Assembly: GCF_000969905.1 (NCBI RefSeq)
Contig: NZ_CP009520.1
Span: 3,038,001-3,102,000, forward strand
DNA from: Methanosarcina vacuolata Z-761
GTDB taxonomy: Archaea; Halobacteriota; Methanosarcinia; Methanosarcinales; Methanosarcinaceae
Length of the DNA: 64,000 nt
Direction of reading: 5' to 3'
The notes under the pieces were generated by a model. It was not told where the DNA came from. It worked only from the letters and a program-made list of their open reading frames with translations, and made no database searches. Positions 7,382 to 15,722 of this stretch are shown here, in pieces; positions within the stretch are counted from its first letter, which is position 1; each line of letters opens with the position of its first letter. A program made the translations under genes and the position numbers.

Positions 7382-8713
7382 CTAACCGCCTGTCAGGAGT
7401 AAAAAAACCGGTATTCCGATAGACGTAAAAGCCGAAGACATTTCCCTGCTGAACCTTCCGCCCGGAGAACAGATGAGGACTGGCTTTTCACAATGACTGG
7501 CAAAGACTTTGATTTTTTCCGCGACCCCTTTGGAAAGAAGAGGTGGGCCCCACAGCAGGCTCACTATCGCAAGGTCGTATTCTTCACCAAAAGCTTCCTG
7601 TAGAGCATCAATGTAGTGTTCGTCCTTTACATTACCTGTCAGGTCAACAGGATTTCTAACGGAAGCAAAAACCGGGAGTTTCTTTCTCAGTTTGCTAATA
7701 GCTTCTATGGACAGATCGGGAACCCTGAGTCCAGCTTCCTCACAGGCATCAGCGATGGAAATTCCGATCCCTCCGCCGTCAGTTATTATGAGAACCCTTT
7801 TTCCTTTTGCCAGCGGATATCTGTTCAGGACTTTGCAGGCATCTTTTAATTCCTCATAACTTTCAACTTCTATTATACCTGCTTTCCTGAAAGCAGCTTC
7901 ATAAGCTTCATATCTTCCGCTAACAGCCCCGGTATGAGAACTGGCTGCCTTTGCGCCTGGATCCCTTTTTCCGACTTTGAGAGCCACTACCGGCTTTTTT
8001 TGAACACATCCCGATGCAGCAGCAATGAACCGACGTCCATTTACCACAGACTCAATATAGAGAGCAACGGCTTTTGTTACTTCGTCTCTTGCCAGAAATT
8101 CAAGACAATCACTTTCGTCCACATCCACTTTATTTCCGTAGCTTACTACCCGTGCGACTCCTGCTCCCTCGTTTGCCATTTCGTCCATAATCATAGCGGC
8201 AAAGGAGCCACTTTGAGTAAGCACCGAAACCCCGCCACTTGAGGGCCTTTCGACTTTATCACTGCTTATAAAAAAGGTATCCACTTTTGAGGCTGTATCG
8301 TAGATCCCAAGGCAGTTCGGCCCCATAGCCCGGATCTTTTTTTTCTCCAAAATATCTTTCAGACGGACTTCCATTTCCTTTCCTTCAGGTCCAATTTCCC
8401 GAAAACCTGAACTGACAATTATTGCTCCTTTTATATTTTCCACAGGGCCTTTGAGGATTTCAAGGACAGTAGAGGCTGGCACTGCAAAAATTGCAATGTC
8501 GATTTTGTCCTTTATGTCACCAGGAGCTGGATAACATTTAAGCCCCCTGATTTCCTGGTAACCCGGATTTACGGGGTATATCTTTCCCTTAAACCCCATT
8601 TTCAGGAGATTTTCCAGGATTGTACAGGAGAGCTTTTCGGGATTTGGTGAGGCTCCTATCAGGGCTATGCTTTCAGGCTTAAAGAAAAAGTCAATCTGTC
8701 CTTCAGTGGTCAT
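7382..8713 (-). CDS. acetate/acyl-CoA ligase (ADP-forming) alpha subunit, 3' end disturbed
   Basis: The alpha chain of ADP-forming acyl-CoA synthetase converts acyl-CoA, ADP and phosphate to acid, CoA and ATP through a phosphohistidine. It has an N-terminal CoA-binding domain (SIALIGASPNPEKLSCTILE), a ligase-CoA domain with MGPNCLGIY, and the phosphorylated histidine in KAASSHTGAVSGR (His about residue 255). The second flavodoxin-like domain starts KRVLIITDGGGIGI. The final residues LLLTGG are not family-like. Two small indels, one in the A7 run at 7401-7407 and one near 7386-7390, would restore TPDRAVRAAVVL and a stop at 7348. No ATP-grasp beta subunit is adjacent. The start is at the ATG after AAGG. 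Confidence 0.85.
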   Translation of the reverse strand: MTTEGQIDFFFKPESIALIGASPNPEKLSCTILENLLKMGFKGKIYPVNPGYQEIRGLKCYPAPGDIKDKIDIAIFAVPASTVLEILKGPVENIKGAIIVSSGFREIGPEGKEMEVRLKDILEKKKIRAMGPNCLGIYDTASKVDTFFISSDKVERPSSGGVSVLTQSGSFAAMIMDEMANEGAGVARVVSYGNKVDVDESDCLEFLARDEVTKAVALYIESVVNGRRFIAAASGCVQKKPVVALKVGKRDPGAKAASSHTGAVSGRYEAYEAAFRKAGIIEVESYEELKDACKVLNRYPLAKGKRVLIITDGGGIGISIADACEEAGLRVPDLSIEAISKLRKKLPVFASVRNPVDLTGNVKDEHYIDALQEAFGEEYDLAIVSLLWGPPLLSKGVAEKIKVFASHCEKPVLICSPGGRFSREMSSAFTSIGIPVFLLLTGG

Positions 8714-8866
8714 CAATGGCCTTCCGAATAATCTGCAGATTATATTTTAGATTATATTCAGATTATAGCTTTGAGCTTAAATATTTACACTTACCAAACT
8801 ATGGCTTTATAGTACAAAAAGAAGAAAAATCTGAAAAAATTCGAGTGGATAAAGAAAAGCTCATAA

Positions 8867-8941
8867 AAGGAGATTTTAAGGAGATTTTAAGGAGATTTTA
8901 AGGATAGTTTAAGATAGTTTAAGGATAGTTTAAGGATATTT
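8867..8941. repeat. 11-bp tandem repeat, about 7 units
   Basis: Three copies of AAGGAGATTTT are followed by four of AAGGATAGTTT or shorter variants. The rest of 8714-9199 is AT-rich and holds no supported gene. A 61-codon frame over the repeat is low-complexity and rejected. Confidence 0.8.
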
Positions 8942-9199
8942 ACAGAACCTTCAACCGCTACAAGCATGGAAAAACTGGACAAATGGAAGTTACAGTGCCC
9001 TTTCAGTACCTTTGTCAATGCCTTATTTTCTTTCTCGCATATTTATGTTTTTGAATTCTCATTACTTAGTGCTTGCAACGAAATAACCTATGCAACTTAT
9101 AATTTATTGTAACTTTGACTGGTGACCATGATAGTGAAAATCACCACGCCAGATCGGGAATATGCATATGTTGTTCTGTGATGTGGCCTTATTCACAGT

Positions 9200-9556
9200 T
9201 TAGCGCTCACAGTACATGCAAATAGCCTTTTCGCACTCCTCATTCTGGAATTTCCACTTCAGTCCCCAGCGTTTAATTGCCTGTATTATTTTCACGAAAT
9301 CCACTCCGCTTTCGGTCAGGTAATATTCGGATTTTGGAGGATTTGTTGAATGATCAACCTTCTTTTCAATTAAGCCCTCAGTTTCCAACTCTGTCAGCCT
9401 TTCGGAGAGAATTTTGGGGGTTATGTAGCCGAGTTTCCTTTTGAGTTCATTAAAGCGCTTTTCCTTTTTTTCCCCTTTATGCAACTCCAGAAGGATATGA
9501 ATTGTCCATCTTTTCCCGATGATATTCATGGTCTTGTAGACTGTGCAGTCTTTCAT
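9200..9556 (-). CDS. HxlR family winged-helix transcriptional regulator
   Basis: This 118-residue protein has the HxlR layout. An N-terminal cysteine (MKDCTVYKTMNIIGKRWTIH, Cys4) is followed by a winged helix containing FNELKRKLGYITPKILSERL (recognition helix) and the wing (VDHSTNPPKSEYYLTESG). Many HxlR proteins sense electrophiles or redox state through that N-terminal cysteine, so redox sensing is plausible. The C-terminus adds CEKAICMYCER, three cysteines that could bind metal. It is divergent from the siroheme reductase gene at 9763 with about 200 bases between starts, and probably controls it and itself. Confidence 0.9.
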   Translation of the reverse strand: MKDCTVYKTMNIIGKRWTIHILLELHKGEKKEKRFNELKRKLGYITPKILSERLTELETEGLIEKKVDHSTNPPKSEYYLTESGVDFVKIIQAIKRWGLKWKFQNEECEKAICMYCER

Positions 9557-9576
9557 AGTATAAACATAGAAACTGT

Positions 9577-9607
9577 CTAATATATAAATTAGTATCTCTA
9601 ATATACT
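9577..9607. promoter_or_regulatory. candidate HxlR operator between divergent genes
   Basis: Two overlapping inverted repeats sit 20-50 bases upstream of the HxlR start: CTAAT (9577-9581) with ATTAG (9588-9592), and AGTAT (9591-9595) with ATACT (9603-9607). A related AATACTAATATA motif follows at about 9628. The position suits autoregulation. The assignment is inference. Confidence 0.4.
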
Positions 9608-9762
9608 GATATCAAAAGAATACTAATATAAAATATGTTTTATAAAACAGATTTGTATTAATTTCCGATGAAAGTTTTCCTGTATCTGGCAAAACATAAT
9701 GTCAGAACTTCTGGGAATCTAACTATGTAGTATATTTTGAAATTGTGGAGAGTCTGATAACC

Positions 9763-10422
9763 ATGAAAGACAACTTACCGGAAAAAGGTGCAATCGTTCA
9801 GAGAGACCGTGAAACCTATGCAATCGCCCCCCATATTCCAGGAGGAATTGCGGACCCTAACACCCTCAGGAAGATAGCCGACGTTGCGGAAAAATATGGA
9901 GCCGCTGCCCTTAAGATGACTTCTGCCCAGAGGATTGCAATCGTGGGTCTGAAGGAGGAAGACCTTGATAATGCATGGGCTGATCTGGACATGAAACCCG
10001 GCGCAGCTGTAGGGCTTTGCGTAAGAAGTGTAAAGTTCTGTCCTGGGACTACTTTCTGCAAACAAGGAAAACAGGATGCAGTAGGCCTGGGTCTTAAACT
10101 GGATGAAAAATACCACGGAATGTCGATGCCTTCCAAGTTCAAGATGGCAGTTTCCGGTTGTCCAAACTCCTGCTCTGAGCCTGCCATTAAAGACATAGGG
10201 ATAATGGGCACTGCAAAAGGATATACCCTGATGGTAGGAGGCGCCGCGGCTGCAAGTCCAAGACTTGCTGAGGTTGTTGCAAAAGAACTGTCAGAAGAGG
10301 AAGTCCTTGATGCAGTCGAGAGAATTGTTAATTTCTATAAAGACTCTGGCACAAAAAAGAGGCTTGGAAAGTTCATTGAAGGCATGGGCCTTGAGGATTT
10401 CAAAGCCCAGGTAGGTCTGTAA
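9763..10422 (+). CDS. small siroheme [4Fe-4S] sulfite/nitrite reductase-like protein
   Basis: The protein of about 219 residues has a ferredoxin-like half domain (IPGGIADPNTLRKIADVAEK) followed by the siroheme/Fe-S domain. Its four cluster cysteines are in CPGTTFC and SGCPNSC, the C-x5-C and C-x3-C pattern of sulfite and nitrite reductases. At this length it belongs to the small, single-copy-domain reductase-like proteins common in methanogens, not a full assimilatory enzyme. Electron donor and substrate are unknown. The ATG at 9763 is preferred to an upstream GTG at 9745. It is divergent from the HxlR gene, which suggests redox-responsive control. Confidence 0.85.
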   Translation: MKDNLPEKGAIVQRDRETYAIAPHIPGGIADPNTLRKIADVAEKYGAAALKMTSAQRIAIVGLKEEDLDNAWADLDMKPGAAVGLCVRSVKFCPGTTFCKQGKQDAVGLGLKLDEKYHGMSMPSKFKMAVSGCPNSCSEPAIKDIGIMGTAKGYTLMVGGAAAASPRLAEVVAKELSEEEVLDAVERIVNFYKDSGTKKRLGKFIEGMGLEDFKAQVGL

Positions 10423-10605
10423 AATCAGATAAGTTTGAATGTAGCATTTACAGCTCTTAAATTGCGTTATTCAGTTTGAGTGCTTTCTGATCTGCCCCAA
10501 TTCAAAGTTTTGTCTCTGTAAACTCTAACCAACTCTTAACCCACAGGACAATCCAGAGTTTCAGGGATTGAAATTCATAACACTTTCCAAAATAGCGGAA
10601 AACTT

Positions 10606-10724
10606 ATACCGACCAGGCATATATGGGACGGGTCAGAATATAACATAGACGGACATCAGAATAACATACATAATATAAGTGTAATTAAAAAAATCCAGAA
10701 TATTCTCATAAGCCTGGTCGGTAT
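10606..10724. repeat. 119-bp segment bounded by perfect 13-bp inverted repeats
   Basis: ATACCGACCAGGC (10606-10618) and GCCTGGTCGGTAT (10712-10724) are exact reverse complements around an AT-rich, non-coding core. It may be a small mobile element or a long-range hairpin between the reductase and cupin genes. Confidence 0.6.
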
Positions 10725-10742
10725 CAACACTAAGGCACAATG

Positions 10743-10832
10743 TTAAGGCATAATGCTAGGTTAAGACATAATGCCAGATTAAGACATAATGCTAAGTTAA
10801 AGCATAATGCTAGGTTAAAGCATAATGCTGAA
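10743..10832. repeat. 18-bp tandem repeat, 5 units
   Basis: Five units like TTAAGACATAATGCTAGG run up to 34 bases before the cupin start, with a degenerate unit before them. Together with the inverted repeat this accounts for most of the gap 10423-10865. Confidence 0.8.
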
Positions 10833-10865
10833 AAATAAAAAACTATGGTCAAAAGGGGAGAATTA

Positions 10866-11204
10866 ATGAAAGTTACCGAGATGAAATCCTCACCTGAAAA
10901 ACCGAACCCTCACAATGTGAGTGTCCGGATGCTCTACAATACTGAACACGCGCAGGCAGTACATATAGAGCTTAAGCCTGGGGAAGCTTTAAAAAAGCAC
11001 ATGACTCCCACAGACGTCTTTTTCTACATTCTTGAAGGAAAAGGCATTGTTGAAATTGGGGACGAACAACAGGAAGTTAGCCGGGATATGCTAATTGAGA
11101 GCCCTGCAAAAATTCCCCACCGCCTTATGAACCCGGGAGATGAGATTTTCAGGGTGCTGGTCGTAAAAGCTCCGAGACAAACCGAAGCTACGCGCATGTT
11201 GTAA
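10866..11204 (+). CDS. cupin domain protein
   Basis: This 112-residue single cupin has conserved motif 1, IELKPGEALKKHMTPTDVFFYILEGKG. Its metal-binding positions are partly kept: His in KKHMTP, and Glu in the YILEGKG strand. Motif 2 (IPHRLMNPGDEIFRVLVV) keeps the second histidine. Such small cupins bind a divalent metal and act as isomerases, dioxygenases or sensors, so the substrate is open. The ATG at 10866 is chosen because AGGGGAG lies 6 bases upstream. It sits 70 bases before the CGGC gene, which may share its transcript. Confidence 0.85.
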   Translation: MKVTEMKSSPEKPNPHNVSVRMLYNTEHAQAVHIELKPGEALKKHMTPTDVFFYILEGKGIVEIGDEQQEVSRDMLIESPAKIPHRLMNPGDEIFRVLVVKAPRQTEATRML

Positions 11205-11273
11205 AGCGTAAAGCAAGTGTAAGGACGGCTTTTGAAACTAACGGTTTTTGAAGCGGTTCAATACGAGGCATAA

Positions 11274-11618
11274 ATGGAAAAAAACGCAAAACCTACAAAA
11301 ATTGCAGTCGTGCGCTGTGACATCGTCTCGGAAACCTGCCCGGGTGTAGGCTGCTTTAAGGCTTTCAACGAAAGAAAGTCACACTTTGAGGCCTACGACG
11401 AAAATACTCAGATGATAGCATTTTTCACATGCGGAGGCTGTTCGGGAAGGAGAGTGTACCGTCTGGTGAACACCCTCAAAAAGCATGGCCTTGATGCCGT
11501 ACATCTCAGTTCCTGTATGCTTATGGAGGACACTTATCCTAAATGTCCTAACCTGGACAGTATAAAAAAGACGATTCAGGATGCAGGAATACAGGTTGTG
11601 GAAGGTACTCATCACTGA
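11274..11618 (+). CDS. CGGC domain protein (putative metal-binding)
   Basis: The 114-residue protein carries the family signature CGGCSGRR (about residues 47-54) plus CPGVGCFKAF near residue 22, SSCM near 82 and KCPN near 92. This set of cysteines suggests zinc or Fe-S binding. Members are mostly found in anaerobes and their biochemical role is not known. The overall shape (IAVVRCDIVSE at the start, LKKHGLDAVHLSSC later) is an alpha/beta fold. The gene lies just after the cupin gene. Confidence 0.85.
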   Translation: MEKNAKPTKIAVVRCDIVSETCPGVGCFKAFNERKSHFEAYDENTQMIAFFTCGGCSGRRVYRLVNTLKKHGLDAVHLSSCMLMEDTYPKCPNLDSIKKTIQDAGIQVVEGTHH

Positions 11619-11674
11619 AGACAAATAACGATTCAAGACAAATAACGATTCAAGACAAATAACGATTCAAGACA
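11618..11674. repeat. 17-bp tandem repeat, 3 units plus partial
   Basis: AAGACAAATAACGATTC is repeated three times beginning at the stop codon of the CGGC gene, so the array occupies the 3' untranslated region. Confidence 0.8.
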
Positions 11675-11763
11675 ATCCATCACCTAAGGCAGCTTTTGGT
11701 AAAAAGATTTATAGGCAAGAAATACATCAAAAGCCGACAGATAAACACGCAAATGGGGGAAAT

Positions 11764-12192
11764 ATGTCTACGGAAGAGAACAAAGCAATAGTTCGCCGAT
11801 TCTTCGAAGAAGGCCCTTCTAAAGGAAACCCGAGTGATGCTGACGAGTTGCTGTCACCTGATTTCACTCTACATGTTCCTCTCCCTGCTTCCCCGGGAGT
11901 CAAGGGAATAAACGAAGTAATTACTGCATGCAGGGCAGCCTTCGAACACCTCAATGTTACAGTTGATGACATGATTGCCGAGGGTAATATTGTGGCTGCA
12001 CGTTTTACAGCTCGCGGAGTACACAAAGGTAACTTCATGAATTTACCGGCTACAGGCAAGCCAATAACCATGACTGGTATAGAGATTTTCCGCATTAAGG
12101 ACGGTAAGATCATTGAGCTGTGGGGTGAAGCTAACCTTCTTGGCCTGATGCAACAGCTAGGGATTGTTCCTGCGCCTGAAAATCAGGATTGA
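11764..12192 (+). CDS. SnoaL-like polyketide cyclase / ester cyclase family protein
   Basis: This 142-residue protein has the NTF2-like SnoaL pattern. An N-terminal helix (NKAIVRRFFEEGPSKGN) is followed by the paired motif GKPITMTGIEIFRIKDGKII and ELWGEANLLGLMQQLG. Those last blocks are diagnostic of the SnoaL-like group. In methanogens no polyketide pathway is expected, so the substrate is unknown; such proteins are often acquired horizontally from bacteria. GGGGGAAAT precedes the start codon. No functional partner is adjacent. Confidence 0.85.
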   Translation: MSTEENKAIVRRFFEEGPSKGNPSDADELLSPDFTLHVPLPASPGVKGINEVITACRAAFEHLNVTVDDMIAEGNIVAARFTARGVHKGNFMNLPATGKPITMTGIEIFRIKDGKIIELWGEANLLGLMQQLGIVPAPENQD

Positions 12193-12300
12193 ACGTCATC
12201 AGGTGCCGGTATCATTTACGTTTCTTGCATTTAAATTATGTTTCTTACATTTAAAACTTCATAACAAAAATAGAACTTACGAATGAGATAGGGTAATAAA

Positions 12301-12729
12301 ATGAGCCATGATATAACTCGGGACCGGAATATCGAAGAAGATGAAAATTACGAAGGTGCAGACCTTGAGCTTCGGGACATTCCACTTCCAAACACAGGCA
12401 ATATTCTCTACTCGATTTTAAACTCTTTAAACCATAATATTGCAAACTTTTATGCTTACACGAAGTTCAAAGACTATATCTCTGAAAAAACACTGGATAT
12501 GGAACTGCTCCAGAGAAGCATGAGCATCCATAGAGATTTTTCAGCCCTGTTCCTTCACACTAGAGAAGAACTGGTACTCGTTTATCCCGATCTTCTGGAA
12601 CAAGCCGAAAAGCTGTTGTTCAGAGGGAATACAGGCACGGACTTCATAAATTATACCCGCAAGCTGTGCAAATTAATAAATGACTATAAGAAAATGCTGT
12701 ACAGGGAAGGGTATTTGCCGGAACTTTGA
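12301..12729 (+). CDS. hypothetical protein, mostly helical (142 aa)
   Basis: I do not recognise this family. After an acidic N-terminus (about residues 1-25) the rest is predicted helical, with regular hydrophobic spacing: ILYSILNSLNHNIANFYAYT, then a segment around RSMSIHRDFSALFLHTREEL, then a basic C-terminus (INDYKKMLYREGYLPEL). No cysteine motif, signal peptide or membrane segment is seen. GGGTAA lies just before the ATG. Codon use looks like the neighbours, so it is probably a real gene. Confidence 0.65.
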   Translation: MSHDITRDRNIEEDENYEGADLELRDIPLPNTGNILYSILNSLNHNIANFYAYTKFKDYISEKTLDMELLQRSMSIHRDFSALFLHTREELVLVYPDLLEQAEKLLFRGNTGTDFINYTRKLCKLINDYKKMLYREGYLPEL

Positions 12730-12826
12730 ATGTAACTCTCACTCAAAGACATTTTATTCTGGAATTTCACTGCGTTTCACAATTAAAATATATTTTTAAT
12801 TGGATGTTTCAATGGGGGTCAATTTA

Positions 12827-13195
12827 ATGGTAAAACGAATGATAGTAAAAATTGACGAAAATAAATGCACAGGCTGCGGAAAATGTGTTGCACCCTGTGC
12901 CGAAGGTGCTATTAAAATCATTAACGGAAAAGCAAAGGTCGTATCCGAGGAACTCTGTGACGGTATGGGCTTTTGCCTCGGCATATGTCCCGAAGGCGCA
13001 ATCTCAGTTGAAGAAAGATATACCGTCGAATTTAACCGGGAAAAAGCCGAAGCTCAGCCCCGGAAAAAAGATATCTCTATCCATTGCTTCACCTGTGGAG
13101 CAGGCGAAGATACCAGCTATCTCCTCCCACTCAGGCACAACATGCAGAGCCTCTGGGTCTGTACCCACTGCCTCCCAAAACTGATTCACGGTTAA
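12827..13195 (+). CDS. ferredoxin-type 2x[4Fe-4S] protein with C-terminal cysteine motif
   Basis: The 122-residue protein has a cluster motif CTGCGKCVAPC (about residues 12-22) and a second one in CDGMGFCLGICPEGA, so it should carry two [4Fe-4S] clusters and shuttle electrons. A C-terminal extension with HCFTCGAGE and VCTHCLPKL could hold zinc or a further metal. The ATG at 12827 is chosen because a GGGGG ribosome binding site ends 8 bases upstream. Single genes of this type serve as redox partners in methanogens. Its 3' end has been copied twice downstream. Confidence 0.88.
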   Translation: MVKRMIVKIDENKCTGCGKCVAPCAEGAIKIINGKAKVVSEELCDGMGFCLGICPEGAISVEERYTVEFNREKAEAQPRKKDISIHCFTCGAGEDTSYLLPLRHNMQSLWVCTHCLPKLIHG

Positions 13196-13209
13196 TCCAG
13201 TTATTTTAG

Positions 13210-13453
13210 AATTCAACCCTCTTGAACCATAGCGTAGCGAAAAGGGCTTCGTCCTCCCGAGACGGGACTCGGGATGAAAAGCCTATGGGTATGTACCCGC
13301 TGCCTTCCTAAATTGATTCACGGTTGATCAGGAATTTTATAATTCAGCCCTCTTGAGCGAAGCGAAAAGGGCACCGTCCTCCCGAGACGGGACTCGGGAT
13401 GAAAAGCCTATGGGTATGTACCCGCTGCCTTCCTAAATTGATTCACGGTTGAT
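13210..13453 (+). repeat. two tandem copies of the 3' end of the ferredoxin gene with hairpin linkers
   Basis: Two units of about 131 and 113 bp (starting 13210 and 13341) each run from a GCGAAAAGGG segment through CCCGAG-ACGGGA-CTCGGG (a perfect 6-bp hairpin). Each then runs into CTATGGGTATGTACCCGCTG and TTGATTCACGGTTGAT, which repeats the last codons (LWVCTHCLPKLIHG, with R for H) of the upstream ferredoxin gene. The copies are near identical to each other and less like the parent. Confidence 0.8.
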
Positions 13454-13459
13454 CGGTTA

Positions 13460-13610
13460 TTAAATATCTTCCATGCTGTATAGCCACCTATGGAACTCCT
13501 CATGTTTTTCGGGACCTGTTATTTCAGTTTCTACCGCTTCAAAGGTTTCCAGCAAATCTTTCTGGGCAGCCTGTAAGAGGCAGGCATCTGCGGGTAAAAA
13601 GATCCATTTT
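13460..13610 (-). pseudogene. 3' remnant of an unidentified gene
   Basis: The minus frame reads RKWIFLPADACLLQAAQKDL, then LETFEAVETEITGPEKHEEF and HRWLYSMEDI to a stop at 13460. It is protein-like in composition but has no start codon, and a stop lies directly before it at 13611. It looks like the tail of a deleted gene. The parent family is not recognised. Confidence 0.4.
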
Positions 13611-13668
13611 CTAATATTTGGAAATTATTTTTCAAAAAACTTTTAAGATTTCAGGAATTGAATCCTGT

Positions 13669-14493
13669 ATGCAAAATAAAAGGCTTCTTCAGGACATAGG
13701 GCTGAGTGCTTATGAAGCAGCTGCATATCTGTCTCTCTTGAAACTCGGGATCTCCGAAGCAAATCTCGTTTACAGGGATGCAGACGTGCCCTATGGGAAG
13801 ATATATACCGTTCTGGAATCGCTGGCAGGAAAAGGTTTTGTAGAAGTCCAGGCTTCAAGACCTAAAAAGTTCAGGGCGGTTGATCCTGAAATTGCCTTAA
13901 ACTCATTTTTTGAAAAGCGAAAATCCGAGTTTGAAAAAGAAATAAGGGCCTTAAAGGGTTTTGTTGAAGAAGCAAAACAGGCCCTGAAAGCTATACCGGT
14001 TCAGAAACGAAAAGATGAGGTCTTCTGGACGACTGCCGTAACCGAGTCCGACATCAGAAAGTTTGCCGTTTCTACTTATGGAGAGATAAAAAAGTCAGTA
14101 CTTGTAATTCCTCCTTTCTTTGGAATGCCCATCATTCCTAGCTTGCTGCCTGAAATCTTAAAAGCTATTGACCGTGGGGTTAAAATAAGGCTGCTGGCAC
14201 CTCCTCGCTTTGCAGCTCTTTCTTCAGTGTTTTCAATGCAGGGAGAAGAGAATTTTGGAAAATTTAAAAAAGGCATAGAAGTGAGGCTTGTCCAGAGGAA
14301 CTTTAACTCCTGCTTTGGCATCTTTGACGACAGTGTTGTGGTGCTGTTTCAACTCCATCCACAGGATAATGACCGCGTCCTTTCGGTTGTAAAAATCCGG
14401 GATACAGGGCTTGCAAAAAATATGAGTACGGAATTTGAACTCCTCTGGAATGAGGGAGAAGAGTTTGATTTTGAAGACGTAGCTGAAAGATAA
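13669..14493 (+). CDS. TrmB family transcriptional regulator
   Basis: The N-terminal TrmB winged helix (LLQDIGLSAYEAAAYLSLLK and YGKIYTVLESLAGKGFVEV) is followed by a short coiled coil (EKRKSEFEKEIRALKGFVEE). A C-terminal phospholipase-D-like ligand domain comes next (about residues 120-270). TrmB proteins usually sense sugars or other small metabolites and act as repressors or activators. The ATG at 13669 (MQNKRLLQDIGLSAYEA) fits the family; the longer frame from 13618 adds non-conserved residues. Its target is not evident. Confidence 0.88.
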   Translation: MQNKRLLQDIGLSAYEAAAYLSLLKLGISEANLVYRDADVPYGKIYTVLESLAGKGFVEVQASRPKKFRAVDPEIALNSFFEKRKSEFEKEIRALKGFVEEAKQALKAIPVQKRKDEVFWTTAVTESDIRKFAVSTYGEIKKSVLVIPPFFGMPIIPSLLPEILKAIDRGVKIRLLAPPRFAALSSVFSMQGEENFGKFKKGIEVRLVQRNFNSCFGIFDDSVVVLFQLHPQDNDRVLSVVKIRDTGLAKNMSTEFELLWNEGEEFDFEDVAER

Positions 14494-14833
14494 GTTTTCC
14501 GTAGTCAAGGAACAGAATCTATTCACCAATTTGGAGTGAAAAATCAACCACGGAAACCGTGGAAAACACAGAATAAAGAAAAGGATAAGGAAAGAGGGAA
14601 GGATAAAGGAAAGAGGAAAGGGAAGGGTAAAGGAAAGAGGAAAGGATAAAGGAAAGAGGAAAGGAAAGGGTAAAGGAAATATGGACACAATTCTTCCGTG
14701 CTTTCCTTGTCTTCCGTGGCTATAAAGTAAATGCTTAAGTTGGGGACTACGAATTCTCAGGAATAGATAAATAACATATATACAGATACTATCATACTAA
14801 TAACCAGTTGAATTATAGTAGGAGTTAACAAAC
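14494..14833. other. gap with purine-rich low-complexity strand
   Basis: Positions 14569-14677 are almost pure purine on the plus strand (GGAAAGAGGAAAGGATAAAG repeats, about 10-12-bp period). Palindromic CCACGGAAACCGTGG lies at about 14549-14563. No gene is supported. GTAGGAG lies 9 bases before the next start. Confidence 0.7.
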
Positions 14834-15232
14834 ATGGGAAAACATGGGGAAGAAAGTCATGAAAGACATCATGAAGGGCACAGAGAGCTTGAACACGAAG
14901 AGTTACTGGAAAGTATGAGCGAGAAACTAGGTTTTACCCCACACATTCTTGAGATCCTTGGAGAACTGGACAGCGAGTCGCTTAGAAAATATAATAGGTG
15001 CGACAAAAAATTACTGTCAGACGGCGCTCTACCTGCAAAGGTGAAAATCCTTATCGCGCTTGCTGTTGTTGCATCCAAGCAGTGTGAAAGGTGTACGGTT
15101 GTGCAGATGCAGAGTGCACTCAATAATGGGGCAACCAAAGAAGAAATAATGGAAGTTATGGATGTTATATTCATAACCTCAGGGGCACCTGCCGTAGCAG
15201 CTTGCAGGGATGCATTAAAACTACTAAAGTAA
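14834..15232 (+). CDS. carboxymuconolactone decarboxylase / AhpD family protein
   Basis: The 132-residue CMD-domain protein contains [20 protein letters not shown] then [20 protein letters not shown]. The CxxC (CERC) with a downstream helix is the AhpD-like peroxidase/thiol centre, so a role in peroxide detoxification or thiol redox is plausible. The N-terminus is unusually rich in His and Glu ([20 protein letters not shown]), which may bind metal. It is monocistronic and preceded by a TATA-like AATAACATATATACAG. Confidence 0.88.
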   Translation: MGKHGEESHERHHEGHRELEHEELLESMSEKLGFTPHILEILGELDSESLRKYNRCDKKLLSDGALPAKVKILIALAVVASKQCERCTVVQMQSALNNGATKEEIMEVMDVIFITSGAPAVAACRDALKLLK

Positions 15233-15722
15233 GATGTCTTTAATTTTATAGAAGACTTACATTTTTAATTTTACAAAGAATTTTTAGACGCCTGTAAGCC
15301 TGGATCTAACAGCTCGGGCTGAATTATGGTATTTATAAGACAGAAAAGCTGTAGAATTTACTAACAATATCTTTAAAATTCTCTATATTAAATTTTTTTC
15401 AAATTCATTTAGTTTAAGACGCTCTTGCGAAGAATCCATTATTAATTCCTCGGTTTTTTACTGGTATTTCGGAGTTTTCCGTCTTTCCTGAGAATTCCAG
15501 GCCCGGGCAACGGAAGCAATAGAATGTGAACTTTTCTCAGGCAGGATTGTCAGGTATCTCCAGCTACCACAATTACGCAGAGTTTCCGTAGCATTTTATC
15601 AGGTTAGTTGTTTGGACTGAATCATGTTCATCAGATTAGTCGTTGGATGGCATCATGTTCATCAGATTAGTCGTTGGATGGCATCATGTTCATCAGGTTA
15701 GTTGTAGGATGTATCACTTTCA
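15233..15722. other. gap without recognised gene
   Basis: The region is AT-rich to about 15460. A short protein-like minus frame (EKFTFYCFRCPGLEFSGKTE) lies around 15450-15550 without a start codon and may be a gene remnant. The 31-bp tandem array starts at about 15598. Confidence 0.4.
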
